Assembly: GCA_001683735.1 (NCBI GenBank)
Contig: LUGG01000013.1
Span: 1,178,001 to 1,242,000, forward strand
Length of the DNA stretch: 64,000 nt
Source of the DNA: Grifola frondosa
Lineage: Eukaryota > Basidiomycota > Agaricomycetes > Polyporales > Grifolaceae
Reading direction: 5' to 3'
The translations under genes and the position numbers were made by a program. The notes beneath the pieces were generated by a model. The model saw only the letters and a list, made by a program, of their open reading frames with translations. It was not told where the DNA came from and did no database searches. This document shows positions 37,396-48,641 of this stretch, piece by piece (position 1 is the first letter of the stretch; each line of letters starts with the position of its first letter).

Positions 37396-39015
37396 ATGCC
37401 TTCATTGTCGCATACCCAGTCAGCATCTCCAACTGCGATATTCTCAGGGAAATATTCGAGCAAGCGTTAGGATCCCACCAGACATTATATTCTTGTTCGC
37501 GTGTTTGCAAGGCGTTCTGTGATCCTGCGCTGAGCACACTATGGCGAAGACTTAACAATCTCATGGTGCTCATGAGGTTGCTTGAACCCTCGCTGACACG
37601 TGTCGAGGGTGGTCATGATGATGCAAATAAACCGTATGTAAGTACGCCCCGTGCTTGGATGCTCAATCAAATTAATCACTACGCCATGGTAGGTCTTGAG
37701 CGGAGAGTTGCTTCCAGGACAGTTTGCACGATTTCAGCAATATGCTCGCTACGTGCGAATCGTGGATGCTCTATATGACCGTGTCGATTTCACGGTTTTT
37801 GTGCATCTGTCTCATCTGAACCATGGACGGCCTATTTTGCCTGCACTACAAAACCTTACGTGGCTACGAACTTCCGTCACCACCCCGGAGCTCCCATTCA
37901 TCGTTCCGCGGTATCTTCGTACCCTTGTCTTGATGCTGGATGAAGTCGCGGTGATCAAATTGCTAGTAGTGCCGCGACGTTTCTCCGTCTTCTTGCTATG
38001 AAGGCACCTCTTATTGAGAGCCTCTTTGTCTCCATCTCCAGCGAATTGACTCCCCTCCTTGATCTCAGCCCTATATCGGCATTCAAATTTTTACGTTCAC
38101 TGGATCTCGGAGCATGGTCTTTCCTGGATTTCCATTTCCTACAACAACTTTCCTGCATGCAAAACCTGAGCTTCCTCAGAGCTGGAGCTCTGAACATCGC
38201 CCCAGCCTCCGGTGCTATTCCTGCCATCGGAGAATTTCAAGCACTAGAAAGTCTTAGTCTTTACTCGGACGTGCACCAATCCACAACACTTTTTTCCATC
38301 ATATCCTTTCCAGTTCTTCGCATGGTTAAATTCATAGCTATGAGACAGCCGTCAGCATACAAGATTGTCGCCTATTCTTAGATGTCATGAGTTCAAAGCT
38401 TGCTTCATCTTTATGCTCCCTCTCACTCCATGTCTTCCTTCTCGACTTTGCAACACCGTCATCGACGGAAATCCTCCGACCATTGTTTATTCTCAAGAAC
38501 TTGCAATCATTCACATTTGAATGTATACACTCGGGGTTGTCCTTTTCAGACCAGGATATCTCTGATCTCGCCATGGCCTGGCCCCGGATCACTTCCATCT
38601 CGTTCGACATGACGTGTTTCAACCTCCTTCCTCCTCGTTCACTTCGCGCGACATTGCCCCCATTTAAAGAGACTTAGTCTACCGTGCTTAGATTTCCTTG
38701 CCGTCCCACGCACGGAGCGGGACTGTCCCGTCCTCTCTCACGGCCTAGAGGAACTGATACTAATCGAAAAGCTCAGATTCCCTATTCGGAATCCTTTGGC
38801 CGTAGCTCAATATATTGACTGCATCTCCCGGAAGTCGACAGTTACCCATTCCGCACGTCCGAATGGGCGGTATTCCGCAGACAGGATGGAAGCAGATGTC
38901 CAATATAGACGCCTTGAAGCTCGCCCGGCGGCGCCAGATGCAACGTCAAACCTTGGAGGCAGGAGTCGTGAGTGTAAGGTACGTCTTCGTCATTGTCTCA
39001 AATTTAAATATCTAA
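37396..39015 (+). pseudogene. F-box/LRR-like protein, family 1, copy C (several frame breaks)
   Basis: It is a fifth member of the A/B family, on the other strand and 11 kb away. SNCDILREIFEQA is the F-box, then RVCKAFCDPALSTLWRRL, then the family intron after KPY (37638-37692), then GELLPGQFARFQQYARYVRIV. Later parts match B1 (DQDISDLAMAWPR, HFARHCPHLKRLSL, SHGLEELIL, DALKLARR). The frame changes at about 37410 (CCC), 37953, 38335, 38625 and 38880, some in homopolymers. Five breaks in 1.6 kb is above the local rate, so I favour a decaying gene, but error could account for some. Confidence 0.65.
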
Positions 39016-39573
39016 CACAGCTTGCAGTGAGTGAGGGGATCGTACGATGTATCGCTCAATCGCTGCGATGATGGACGGCTTAAGCACCTTCGCGTGCCTC
39101 GAGGGGCGGCTCCCGTCATTTCATTACTTTGTCAATCTGTTTCCTTGTTTGTACCTTATCTGCCTAATTATACCGTCTCAAAGGTGGACAACGGTGTCAT
39201 TAGAAATAGTGTTCGACTTGAAAGTTTTCACATCGTCTGCAATAGGTTCTCAGGCCTGTCTACTAGACTCGATATCTCGGTGCCAATATTTACTTCACGA
39301 ATGATAGCACAAGAATAGATTAAAATATGAAGAAAACCACATGAATAGGAGTTAGAAATTGACAGCGAAAAACGGTATGGCACAACGAATATTCGTAGAT
39401 TACATTGATTTGGAGAACAAACACAACAGCGGCGACAAACAATTGCACAAGACAGCAACGAAGAACGAGTATCAACGGTGGACAAACGAAGATTATAATT
39501 CCATATGACAACGTGAGATCAATGGCCCGTCTCCGACAAGGTGTTCGCACGCGGAGAAGAAGAGCGTACAAAC
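39016..39573. other. Convergent intergenic region
   Basis: It lies between F-box C (+) and the zinc-cluster gene (-). Several short frames occur, none with a recognisable feature. Confidence 0.45.
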
Positions 39574-41224
39574 CTACTGCTCAGCAGACCTAGGGACGGA
39601 GTGAAGGGGGCCCATGTCACGAATGCGCAGGCCACGATAGCATGCGGTGGGGTAGACGCATTCCTGTTGCCTCTGGGCGCATTGCCTGTGAAGAGAAGAA
39701 GCAAGTCAGCAGGTGTTCGACGATCAGGGAGCGAGCCATATCTGGGAAGAAGAATGAAAGATTAACTAGAGATAGCCATTGCGACACGCAAAGAGGCTGC
39801 GTGTGAGCCGGGAATGATCCGAGATGGTGGTTAATACATACGCCGCGGACATGCAGAGCGGATGTATAAGAAGGGAGAAGGCACTTACTTGCATGTCTTA
39901 TCTTCCGCCCCCTCTTGTGGTCCTCCACATAAGATTTTGCGCCGGCGACAGAAGTAGCACGCAATTGGCGTACTGCGCTTGAAGTTCCTCTTCGACGTCA
40001 GCAACGGAACCGTGAACGCGACCCGCTGCCCCGTGATCGGTGAGTACACAATTGTTCTCTGGTCTCATCACGCGTCACTTGCTGCACAGCGCCGACGCGC
40101 GACATCGATGATGAGCTGCTGGTTGCTCGTGCTGGGATTTATCACTTTAAAATTGTGCTTAAAACTGTACGAAATGAACTTACCCTGGACAATTTCTTGA
40201 GGGTAGGGCAAGTGGTCCATGGGAGACGGCGATCGCACTGCGAGCGACAAGGTCGGCTGTCGTCGGTTCCCATGTAGCTACTTCTCGCAGTTCATTGAGA
40301 AGCTCACGCTTCGCCTCGCTCGCGAAAGGGAATGTGTGCTGCGAAGGCACAATGGGGGTCTTCATGACATCTTCAACCTTGATGTGGTCATCATATCTAG
40401 GAATGGAGAGTAGATCCTCGAGATGCTTGAGACCAATGCTGGGGGATTCAGCCTCTACCTGTAGACATCCCATTAGCCAGCTTCTCCAAGACAGAGAAGG
40501 ACGGGTACTGACCTTGAGCGATGTGGCTGTGCCATGGGCCAGACCTACCACCAGGGTCACCCCCGTTTCTTCTTTGTTTTGGACGGGTGTGGTACGGGTA
40601 TGACCTGACGGTGGACGTAGAACCTTCCCGGGCTTTGGATGCGCCGGGACGTGGCGTGTTAGTTCCGGGATGGGGGGGAATGAGGTTAGAAGGCGTCAGA
40701 GAAGGATTCGACCAAGGTTCGACGAGAACGGTGTTGTCGATGTAGGAATTTGGATCTCGAAGTTCGTAGTACTTCGTAGATATGGCATGTTCGGGTATTG
40801 CGTGTACACTGCTTGATACAATGTAGTCGCATTGCCCTGGATACGACTCCGCGACAGAGGCTTCTCCGAACGGTACTGCGCTAGAACGCTGCCAGCCGCA
40901 CGTAAAATATATCAGCTGGACTTTTTACTTGATCGCCAATCATACGTACATCGTCGTAGAATGGCTGCTCGTAGAGGTCGTAGCAGCCTAGATCGCTCAA
41001 AGATGACGGGCTCGCCGCAGAGTCCGTAATATCCGGATATTGCAGTTGCAGCTGTCCTTGAGCGAAGGCATAGAGAGCGGACGAAATCTGCGTGCTGGGA
41101 CAAGTGCAAGGACATCGAGTAAGGGATTTAGTGAGCGGAGGGTGCAAGGAAAGTATGCATACCATTTAAAAGGCGGGACTTTTTGTGAATATATTGAACA
41201 TGCGGCGGTTGGATCTTTCGTCAT
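39574..41224 (-). CDS. Zn2Cys6 regulator with the zinc cluster at the C-terminus
   Basis: The cluster reads C-x2-C-x6-C-x11-C-x2-C-x6-C (ACYFCRRRKILC, then TCKQCAQRQQEC), with the basic RRRK loop, in the last two exons; fungal zinc clusters usually sit at the N-terminus. Exons: 41224-41163, 41094-40950, 40888-40513, 40458-40184, 40131-40079, 40025-39889, 39685-39574, with a 203 bp last intron. The N-terminal two thirds have no known domain and contain a Pro/Ser-rich middle and a charged stretch (SEAKRELLNELREVATWEP). The frame needs one base removed in the run of five G/C near 40558-40562 and one near 40230; the sum is then 385 codons plus stop. A sequence-specific transcription role is inferred from the cluster. 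Confidence 0.7.
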
Positions 41225-42437
41225 TGTGTGCAGGGACGGATCCGACGCTAGGTAAGATATGGACCCACAGATCTGCGCTATCCGACTGAAACCATCCAAT
41301 TGTGACACATCCCACGAGTCTCTCATTCCGTCAAAACCGGGATGTATACCATAAGATTCAACGAACGTTTTTAGTCAAGCCTGCAGCCATGCCCATATTC
41401 CTTCCAAGTTCGCCGTCGTGCATACATTTTTTTAGCTATCATAGCTACCTAGTGTCAATATCACCAACGAGAGCTTGCGAAATTCTCGGCATTCTTAGGC
41501 ACGCTTGACCGACATCAGCGGCTACGCCATATCTACATTTGTAGTTCTCCGTCTTCAATGTGGATCTGCGACTGTATCCACGGTGCGTAGCAGTGCGAGA
41601 GCTACCAAACGAGGAAATAAACGTTACACACGACCGATGGACGAGTCCCCGTCGACTCGTCGACGCAGCCCGAGTCTCGGGGAACGGAATGGTTGCCGTC
41701 AGCCATTTGCTTCCACAGATTGAGCGCTTGCATCTCGCTTGGCCTGGAACCAAAATCGGTCGCACCTGCTACGAAAGCTGGTTAATCTTCTCATCGGTCA
41801 GCCTAGCCACAACACACTCACACCTCAAAGACAGCCGGTTCATACATAGACCGAAGAAGTAGAAGATGTATATCACGGATAGACAAATATCCACCTTCAG
41901 AACGCGCTGTTCGCGTAATTGTGGTCAAGAAATTTGATAATGTCAACTTCGGCTTTGGTGACCGTGTTTCAAGTTGAATCTATAGTGTTTCATCGGGTCA
42001 AGACGTTACCACAGTTCTAAGGGTTCGAGCTCAAGGGTTTAACATTCAATATCCAGAGCACGATTGTGGTCTTCGATACATGCAAGACGATCACCGGGAT
42101 ATGCCAAAAAAGCAGTACATATCTCTTGTTGGCAGAGTTAGACGTTTGCGAGTTGGACAAATAGAACAGTCTAGAAGAGGAAAGTTCGCATCAGGTTCAG
42201 CTAACTGGATTGCAGAAATCAAAACGCAATAAGCGTAAAAGCTAACGAGATGGCTCCAGGAGAGAGCTGTACCGTGACAACGTCACGAAAAATCACAGTT
42301 GGAAACTCACGGTCCCGTGGTCAGAACCGCGTCAACCAACGCGTTCCGATTAAAGACAAGGTTCGACTTGAACTTCTGCTTCAACGTTCGCGGAGTTGAC
42401 TGCTCTAATTCGACTACATCTTTTTTTCATTCTTATA
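41225..42437. other. Divergent intergenic region
   Basis: One frame (41560-41862, +) reads like protein (VAVSHLLPQIERLHLAWPG) but has no start context, splice partner or match I know. I treat it as chance. The right end is the promoter of the next gene. Confidence 0.4.
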
Positions 42438-44034
42438 ATGCTCAGTGCACGACCTATCGCTGTCAATGGCGACATCGACGCCACTATTCACCCTGTGTAT
42501 GCCAGGACGCCAGGCAGAGCTCTGCTCAAAGGACGCAACGGCCTTCAGGAAAATGCCATACATCGCGGTGCCTCGACGGTGAACGCGAAGGGAAAGGCTC
42601 TCCAAACACCCATCATCCTGGGACCATCCGTGAGTATCATGTCACTCACCCCATTTCCGGTCCTACGTCCTTGAGCTGTGATTGTTGTAGATGGGCAGAA
42701 GGCATTACAAGACAACGCAAAGCCCGTCGTGATGGTCTCTCGGCCGCTTGGTGACAAGACGCCCTTTCCAAACAGAGTGGCTGGTGCGGTGCCCTTCAAG
42801 ACACCTGCTCCCGAGACGGCGAAGCTCGCCAAGCTCTCTCTACTGGAACCGGAACCTGCACAAATACTAGCCCCACTCTTGCGCCCCTCGTCAGCTAGGA
42901 AGAGCCTGCGTATACCTTTGAATGGGAGCGCGGGGCGGCGCGCGAGCTTCAAGACCCCCGAAACTCAGGGAAACCACTGGGATGTGAGTGATGGGGATAT
43001 GGATCTCGGCGGGGATGTGGCAGTCGAGGAGGTAGAGGTACAGGAGATGGAAGCAGAGGGCCTCGACGACGAGATTGAGTATATGCCACCAACCGCCATT
43101 GGTACGTTTCTGGGACACATCGAGTATGGACTGCTTAACTGAAGGCGTGCGTGGAGATCTCCCGTACGAACCCCCGTTCGACATGCCAGATTACAAGGTT
43201 CTCGGGCGGAATCTCTTTGAATTCGCGCATTCGGCCCCCATCGATGACTCGGCGGATCTCTATTATGCCGCCGACATAGAACTAGAGATCGATACCAAGG
43301 AGCTGCTGCGGGAAAGCGGGTTCATAGCGTCGTCATCGGAGATGGAGAAGCTGGAGCTACCTGAGCTAGGTTTGTATATCATCGACACGGCAGAACTGCA
43401 CTAATGCCGTGGACTAGAGGATGACAGTCCATTTGTTCGAAAATTGGTTAAGCCACCTGCACCAATAGTTACAACAAAGGCTCCCGCTCATGCCCCAATT
43501 ACTCGCTCTGCCACTGCTGCTGCTCGCGCCCTACCTATTCAGCCTCAGACTCGCGCATCATCGAGAACAGTGCCGTCCACCGCCACCGCCACGTCTACGT
43601 CGCGACCGGCCACGCGCGCCATGACGAGCAGGGCCCCAAGCCAACTCGCGGTCACGTCCTCAATGCGAACTACGAGACAGCCTACAAGCCGCGATGCCAT
43701 CCGTTCGACCCGGCAACCTACAGCAACTACGTCGAAATCTGCAGCGATAATAAACCCTTCCATAACGCGTGCTACAGCACCTATTGTCCTCGGGAGAACA
43801 TCTTCTACATCTTCAGCCACATCTTCTAACCCCGCAACCCGTGCGGCCACCTCGCGAACTAGAAGTGCCGCCGGAACGCGCGCAACAGCCTCCATTCCTT
43901 CATCGACAGTCAAATCTGGAACGGCTACCGTCCCAGCGCAGTCGACAACAAAGCATGTAGAAGACGAGCTGGTCCTCGCTTTCCGGCGAGAGAAGGCAAC
44001 CGATATTGAGGAGGACTTCCTGTTTGACGTATGA
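42438..44034 (+). CDS. Unrecognised protein with securin-like N-terminus
   Basis: Four exons join in frame (42438-42629, 42699-43101, 43145-43369, 43418-44034) to 478 residues. The N-terminus has TPGRALLKGRNGLQEN and RPLGDKTPFPNR. The RxxL motif and the phrase GDKTPFPNR recall securins and other anaphase-promoting-complex substrates. A second region is acidic (VEEVEVQEMEAEGLDDE) followed by YEPPFDMPDYKVLG. The last exon is mostly Ser/Thr/Ala/Arg low-complexity sequence and ends EDELVLAFRREKATDIEEDFLF. The acceptor of intron 1 was set at 42698 because the nearer AG at 42690 breaks the frame. The securin idea is only an inference; I do not recognise the family. Confidence 0.6.
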
Positions 44035-44490
44035 GCCCTACTTCGGATACCCTCGAGCGCTAGCACGAGAAAAGTAAAGTCGGAGGTATTTGGCTATTTG
44101 GTGTGTACATCGGAATGTATTCTATATTGGCATCTGTTCTATGCTGCTCCAACTAATTCGCAAGCATGAGTACAAACTCAAGGAGCATTGGTGTAGATCT
44201 TGGTGCGGCGCAAGCATACCGTGGTAAACATGTTGAATCTGTCTTCATTTCATTAGCAATGTAGCTTTCTTGAAGTAGAACGTTAGTGTGCCCATATCAT
44301 ATCTCCCATTTTGTTTCATAGCCACTACAGTACTTTAAGTTGTGGTTTGCGCCACACACAACAAGAGGCATCACGTGCGCATCGCGGTTTGTCGAAATTT
44401 AACGCGATCGGCGACAGCGCTCTTCTCCCTTCTTGCATACTGCTGCTCCTTGCTTGGTTTTTCTCCGACATACTAATAGCCCCTCGCGCT
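44035..44490. other. Intergenic region
   Basis: 3' end of the preceding gene and promoter of the Tse2-like gene. No gene seen. Confidence 0.45.
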
Positions 44491-45255
44491 ATGTCTGCCC
44501 AATGCTACGTGAAAAAGTTTCCAGCCTCCATGCGTTGGAACCCCACCCGACCTTCAGTGCTACTTCCCCGGGTTTCGTGTCTAACTCCCGTCCTGCGCAC
44601 ACCATCCGCTCTTGCTCGCCTTCGTCTCTTCTCATCTTCACCTTGTACGCCGGAAGCGGCTGCGACGCGCAAGCCGGCCGTGTCGTGGACCATGCCTCTG
44701 CTCGGTCGATTCGACCATGTCCCTGTTGAGCTGTTCCGCATCAACTGGTCGGAAAAGGTCGTCCTGCGCGACTATGAATCGCAGATGAAGATGAAACGCA
44801 CATCTTATGACTTGCACATCCAGGAGGATGGGTTCGTACACCCAAAGCCGGGCGACACATTTGAAGGTACGTCTCCGCTCGGGCCGCTTGCTCATCTAGT
44901 TTCTTAGACGATGCAGGGCCGAACGGCGCGAGCGTGAGACCCAACGGTCCATTTTTGCAGGAGCTCATCCGTGGCTTCAAGGGTAAGAACACGGTGATTT
45001 ACCGAATTCCAGAAGGTATGTTTGTCTACCGTGCATGTAGCACTTACTATGTATGTGTAATGACTGTGTATCATGTCAGGTATACCCCTGCCTCCCGATC
45101 TGGTCCTCTTGCATGAACATTCGGACAACCACAGCATTCAGTGTAAGGTTCCCATGACTCTTTCTGAACTCAACAGCAAGGTTACAAAATTCGTTCAAGA
45201 GAACGGGGAAAAGATGACGAAGATGGAGTTTGTCGAAAGGTATCCGTTTATGTGA
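44491..45255 (+). CDS. Tse2-like (ADP-ribosyltransferase-fold) domain protein
   Basis: Three exons (44491-44866, 44908-45015, 45080-45255) join to 219 residues without correction. The body follows the pattern I know from fungal proteins annotated with the Tse2 ADP-ribosyltransferase-type toxin domain: VVLRDYESQM, SYDLHIQEDGFVHPKPGD, GPNGASVRPNGPFLQ, DLVLLHEHSD and MTLSELNSKV. The first 45 residues are rich in Arg, Ser and Leu with few acids, and resemble a mitochondrial presequence; a later Met (MRWNPTRP) could be the true start. The family name comes from a bacterial type VI effector, but in fungi these are ordinary chromosomal genes of unknown role. There is no neighbouring immunity gene that I can recognise. 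Activity is not shown by sequence alone. Confidence 0.65.
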
Positions 45256-46475
45256 TGAAAAGTCATATACCTTGTGCTTTCCGACGTTCGTCGTTGATTG
45301 CATAACGGTCAATATTCGTTTTTATCTAGAGATACCCGCAGTGAATTCGCATACCCCCTCTCCACTATGCCAGTATGAACATGCATCAGAGACCAAGGGG
45401 CGTGTAAGAGCGGCTTTTTTGGCATCGTTGTCGGAGGCGGAGTAGCTGAGACTGCCCGAGGTAGGTTCGTACTCGTTGAACTTTGACAGAACCGCTGGTG
45501 ATGGAAGACATCAGTCGATTGGTTCAGAAATCAATCAAAACAACTTTACCAGCAATTGTGAACAAGGCGTCTGCTCGTACTCCTCCGCACCTACATGTTG
45601 ACTGGCACAACGTCGACTGCGTTCGCCAGCTGGGACTTGGCTTCTACACTGCAAATTTGGAGTCCTTTCTATGCACGTGATCGCGACGCGTCTATGATGC
45701 TTCTATGACGCGTATCATCGAGAGCGCACAGCGAGAATGGTGCATGAACACAAGTGGTTATACAGGCAATAGTGTAAGCACATCGAGTCCCCAGAACGCC
45801 CTGCGCAAGATACTATTTGTCCTCCGGAAATACGCTCCCAAGCTTGGCATGCATTTTTCACCAATGCTTTGCCGAATGCTGATGCACCGACCGCTACGCC
45901 GGTCGTATGGGCAGGACCACCCCTTGCCCGTACGCGCTGACGCCTTGCGGACGGACACTCCTCGGATTCGCAGCTGGCTTCTCTTCAAGCGGTCGTAGTC
46001 GACATCGCCACTCTGCCAGCGGAAGCAGAGGCAAACACCGAAGAGAAGCGACGGCTGAGAGTACAGTAGTTCCCCGCCTCCTGCACATGGCTCGATACTG
46101 CGCTCACCGACCCGCAGTTCGCCACTTCGCACGTCGTGTCCGTACCCTTACTAAGATTGTATGTGCCGATGCAAAGGGCCCTGCAGTAGAATGGGTCACA
46201 CTGCCGTGATTGCGCAGGTACGAGAGGCACGGTGGCGTTAAGGTTGGGGGCGCGAGCTTCAGCACGATACTGTTGCGTGGCGTCCCACGCGCATCCTGCA
46301 TGCGGTGAGCGCGGTGCCGACGCAGCAGGTCGACGCGTCGCTGCTCGCTACATCGGACGTGCCTTGGTAGCTCAACGGAACGTGTACAATTAGAATAACG
46401 ACGGCTTTACATACGTGTCGCCCCACTCCGCGTATCCTTTCAGCGCCCTCGTATATATGTCGCATAAGGACGCGC
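45256..46475. other. Unresolved 1.2 kb between the Tse2-like and glyoxalase genes
   Basis: Between about 45700 and 46170 several adjacent open stretches in changing frames look protein-like (REWCMNTSGYTGNSV, SLQAVVVDIATLPAEAEA, TDPQFATSHVVSV). They cannot be joined into a gene with a start and a stop. It may be a broken gene or one damaged by base errors. I do not recognise the product. Confidence 0.3.
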
Positions 46476-47271
46476 TCACTCGTCTCCAGGTCCAAGAGTC
46501 AAGATGGGAGGGACGATCTCGATCCAGTACCTGATACAACCGCGTAACACTCACTATGAACGCGGGTCCAGCGAGAAGGGGCGCGGCACTCACCCGTCGG
46601 GATCGAGGATGAAGGCGATCTCGCGCATGCGGCCGTCGGTGGGCTTCTTCTTGAAGACGACGCCGAGCTTCTCGAAGCGCGCGCAGGCGGCGTCGACGTC
46701 CGGGACTGTGATGGCGATGTGGCCGAAGCCCTTGCCGGGGTCTGCGTTGCCTGATGCGTAGCCGCTGAAGTTGGGGTCGCTCTCCGTGCCGTGATTGTGC
46801 GTCAGCTCGAGCACACCTACCGGGGGTGAGAAAGGATGGGAGAGAGGAGATGGGGTGGGGAACGGACCTTCGCGGTTGAAGCGGGAGTCTTTCTTGGCCT
46901 TGGCGGAGAGCGTGCCGCCCAAGTGGTCGTACCCAAGGAAGTAGAGCGTAAATGTGTCAAAGCTGTGGTCTGGAGCGCGATAAGCGCACGTCGGATGCAA
47001 GATTAGGAAGTGTGATGGGCGGAAGGCGTACGGGAGAGGAGGTCCATGCCGAGAATCTGCATGTCGGTGGTTAGACTGCGTCGGTGAGAAGCCGGACAAT
47101 GGGCGTATGCACCTCGGTGTAGAAGCGGATGGACCGCTGAGGCTCCTTGACGCGGATCATGGTGTGGTTGAACTGTACATTTTGGATGTCGGAGTCAGGA
47201 CATATGTTGCGCGAGCGATACGAGCTCGAGGAGCATACCTGGAAGCCGGCAGTTTCTACACTTTGCGGCAT
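46476..47271 (-). CDS. GLO1: Glyoxalase I (lactoylglutathione lyase), copy 1
   Basis: It converts the methylglyoxal-glutathione adduct to S-lactoylglutathione, in the cytosol, with a metal ion. Exons: 47271-47239, 47172-47113, 47056-47032, 46969-46868, 46816-46594, 46530-46476; 165 residues, intact. Family landmarks are FNHTMIRVKEP near the start, [68 protein letters not shown]. His in FNHT, Glu in VLELTHN, His in GFGHI and Glu in YWIEIV are the expected metal ligands. It is one domain long, unlike the two-domain yeast enzyme. It has an extra intron (46867-46817, unusual GTCCGT donor) that copy 2 lacks. The neighbour at 47653-48363 is its tandem paralogue. Confidence 0.9.
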
Positions 47272-47652
47272 TTCGAGAACGACGCTGGGTGCGCAGAGAT
47301 ACCAGAGTAAGCAGCTGGGAGATGGGGGTGAGGAAGGAGAGGGTGCACTCGGAGAGATATGATGATAATGAGATAGCAGATCGGGCAGCAGATTTTATGG
47401 CGATCGCATACTCACGCGTCACTGCACGCGACGCGTCTTCTCTTCCTCGACATCCTCTCATGACCTCTACATTCACTCGCACAGTCGGATAATCCCCCGA
47501 GTTCACACAGGCTCGTACTTCTGCGCGACCGGCCACCCGTCCTTTCCGTAATTTCAAGACGTGACCATGAACGTGCTGGAAAACATTTCGAATACATCTC
47601 GTATCGTACAGACCTTACAGACCCATCGATTCTTCTGCACACTACGCAAGAT
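47272..47652. other. Spacer between the glyoxalase copies
   Basis: 380 bp holding the promoter of copy 1 and the 3' end of copy 2. No gene seen. Confidence 0.5.
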
Positions 47653-48363
47653 TTACTTGGATTGGTTGGGGAGAATTTCGACCCAGTAGCTAATCCAGTT
47701 CAGATGCGATTAGTACACAACAAGCCATATCGTGCTGTACACTCACCCGTCGGGATCCAAGATAAACGCAATGTTTCTCATCCGCCCGTCAGAGGGGCGC
47801 TTTTGGAACTTCACCCCCAACGACTCGAATCGCTCGCACGCCTTCTCCACGTCGTCAACTGTGATCGCAATGTGCCCGAAGCCCCTGCCCGGCTCGGAGT
47901 TCCCAGACGCGTATCCCTGGAAAGACGGATCGGACTCGGTGCCGTGGTTGTGTGTGAGCTCGAGGATGCCCTCGCGCGCGAAGCGGTTCACACTGTCGGT
48001 ACTATCACCGTGGTCAAACGCAAGAAAGTACAATGTGAAGCTGTCGAAGGCCTTCTCTGCGAGCGGGCGATGGCGTTAGCGACGTGAAAAGGAAGAGAGA
48101 ATGAAGACGAGGAATGCGCACTGTCGACGAGGTCCATGCCAAGCACCTGAAGGAAAAGAAGTCAGTGGTGGGCGCTAGGACGGGAAAGAGATGAGGCACC
48201 TCGGTGTAAAATTTGAGTGACTCCTTTGGATCTTTCACCCGGAGCATAGTGTGATTGAACTAGTCGGAGGCAATTAGTCTGTCGCGGGATGCACAGCGAA
48301 CCTAGGCTCGCTTGACGTCGGAGCGCGCACCTTGAAGCTAGCTGTCTCTGCTGTGCGAGGCAT
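47653..48363 (-). CDS. GLO1: Glyoxalase I (lactoylglutathione lyase), copy 2
   Basis: Exons 48363-48331, 48259-48200, 48146-48122, 48056-47747 and 47689-47653 join to 154 residues without correction. It has the same first three introns and last intron, in the same phases, as copy 1. Landmarks: [87 protein letters not shown]. All four expected metal-ligand positions are kept. The copies differ in the linker before VLEL/ILEL, where copy 1 has an intron and about ten extra residues. The region upstream of 48363 is strongly pyrimidine-rich on the coding strand. Whether the two differ in regulation cannot be seen. Confidence 0.9.
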
Positions 48364-48641
48364 CGTTGCAGGCGGAAATGACGAGAAGAGTGAAGTGAGG
48401 CGAGGGGAGAAGGGGCGAGCGTGTCTGAAGGAGGGGTATAAGTAGTTTCGTATGAGAGACATCGAGCACCACTGCATGACGCGCGCTCTCGGCCCGACGC
48501 GAAACGCGCTCCTCGTGACCTGTTTCCAAACAATAACAAACAGACACGGTGGGCTGTTGACTGAGACACGTGAACGAGCCGAGGCAAGCTTATCGTTTCC
48601 ATCTCATTCTCCTCGCTCTCCTCACAAGTACTACCACTTCA

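Noticed and set aside
41560..41862. A 100-codon frame that reads like protein
   Set aside because: No start context, no intron signals joining it to anything and no family that I know.
46360..46400. A short stretch (GGTAGCTCAACGG) resembling a tRNA A-box
   Set aside because: No matching B-box or cloverleaf could be found nearby. I found no tRNA in the window by eye.
44491..46475. A toxin-antidote pair made of the Tse2-like gene and its downstream neighbour
   Set aside because: No coherent gene could be built downstream, and the Tse2-like protein has relatives in fungi as an ordinary gene; nothing supports an antidote.
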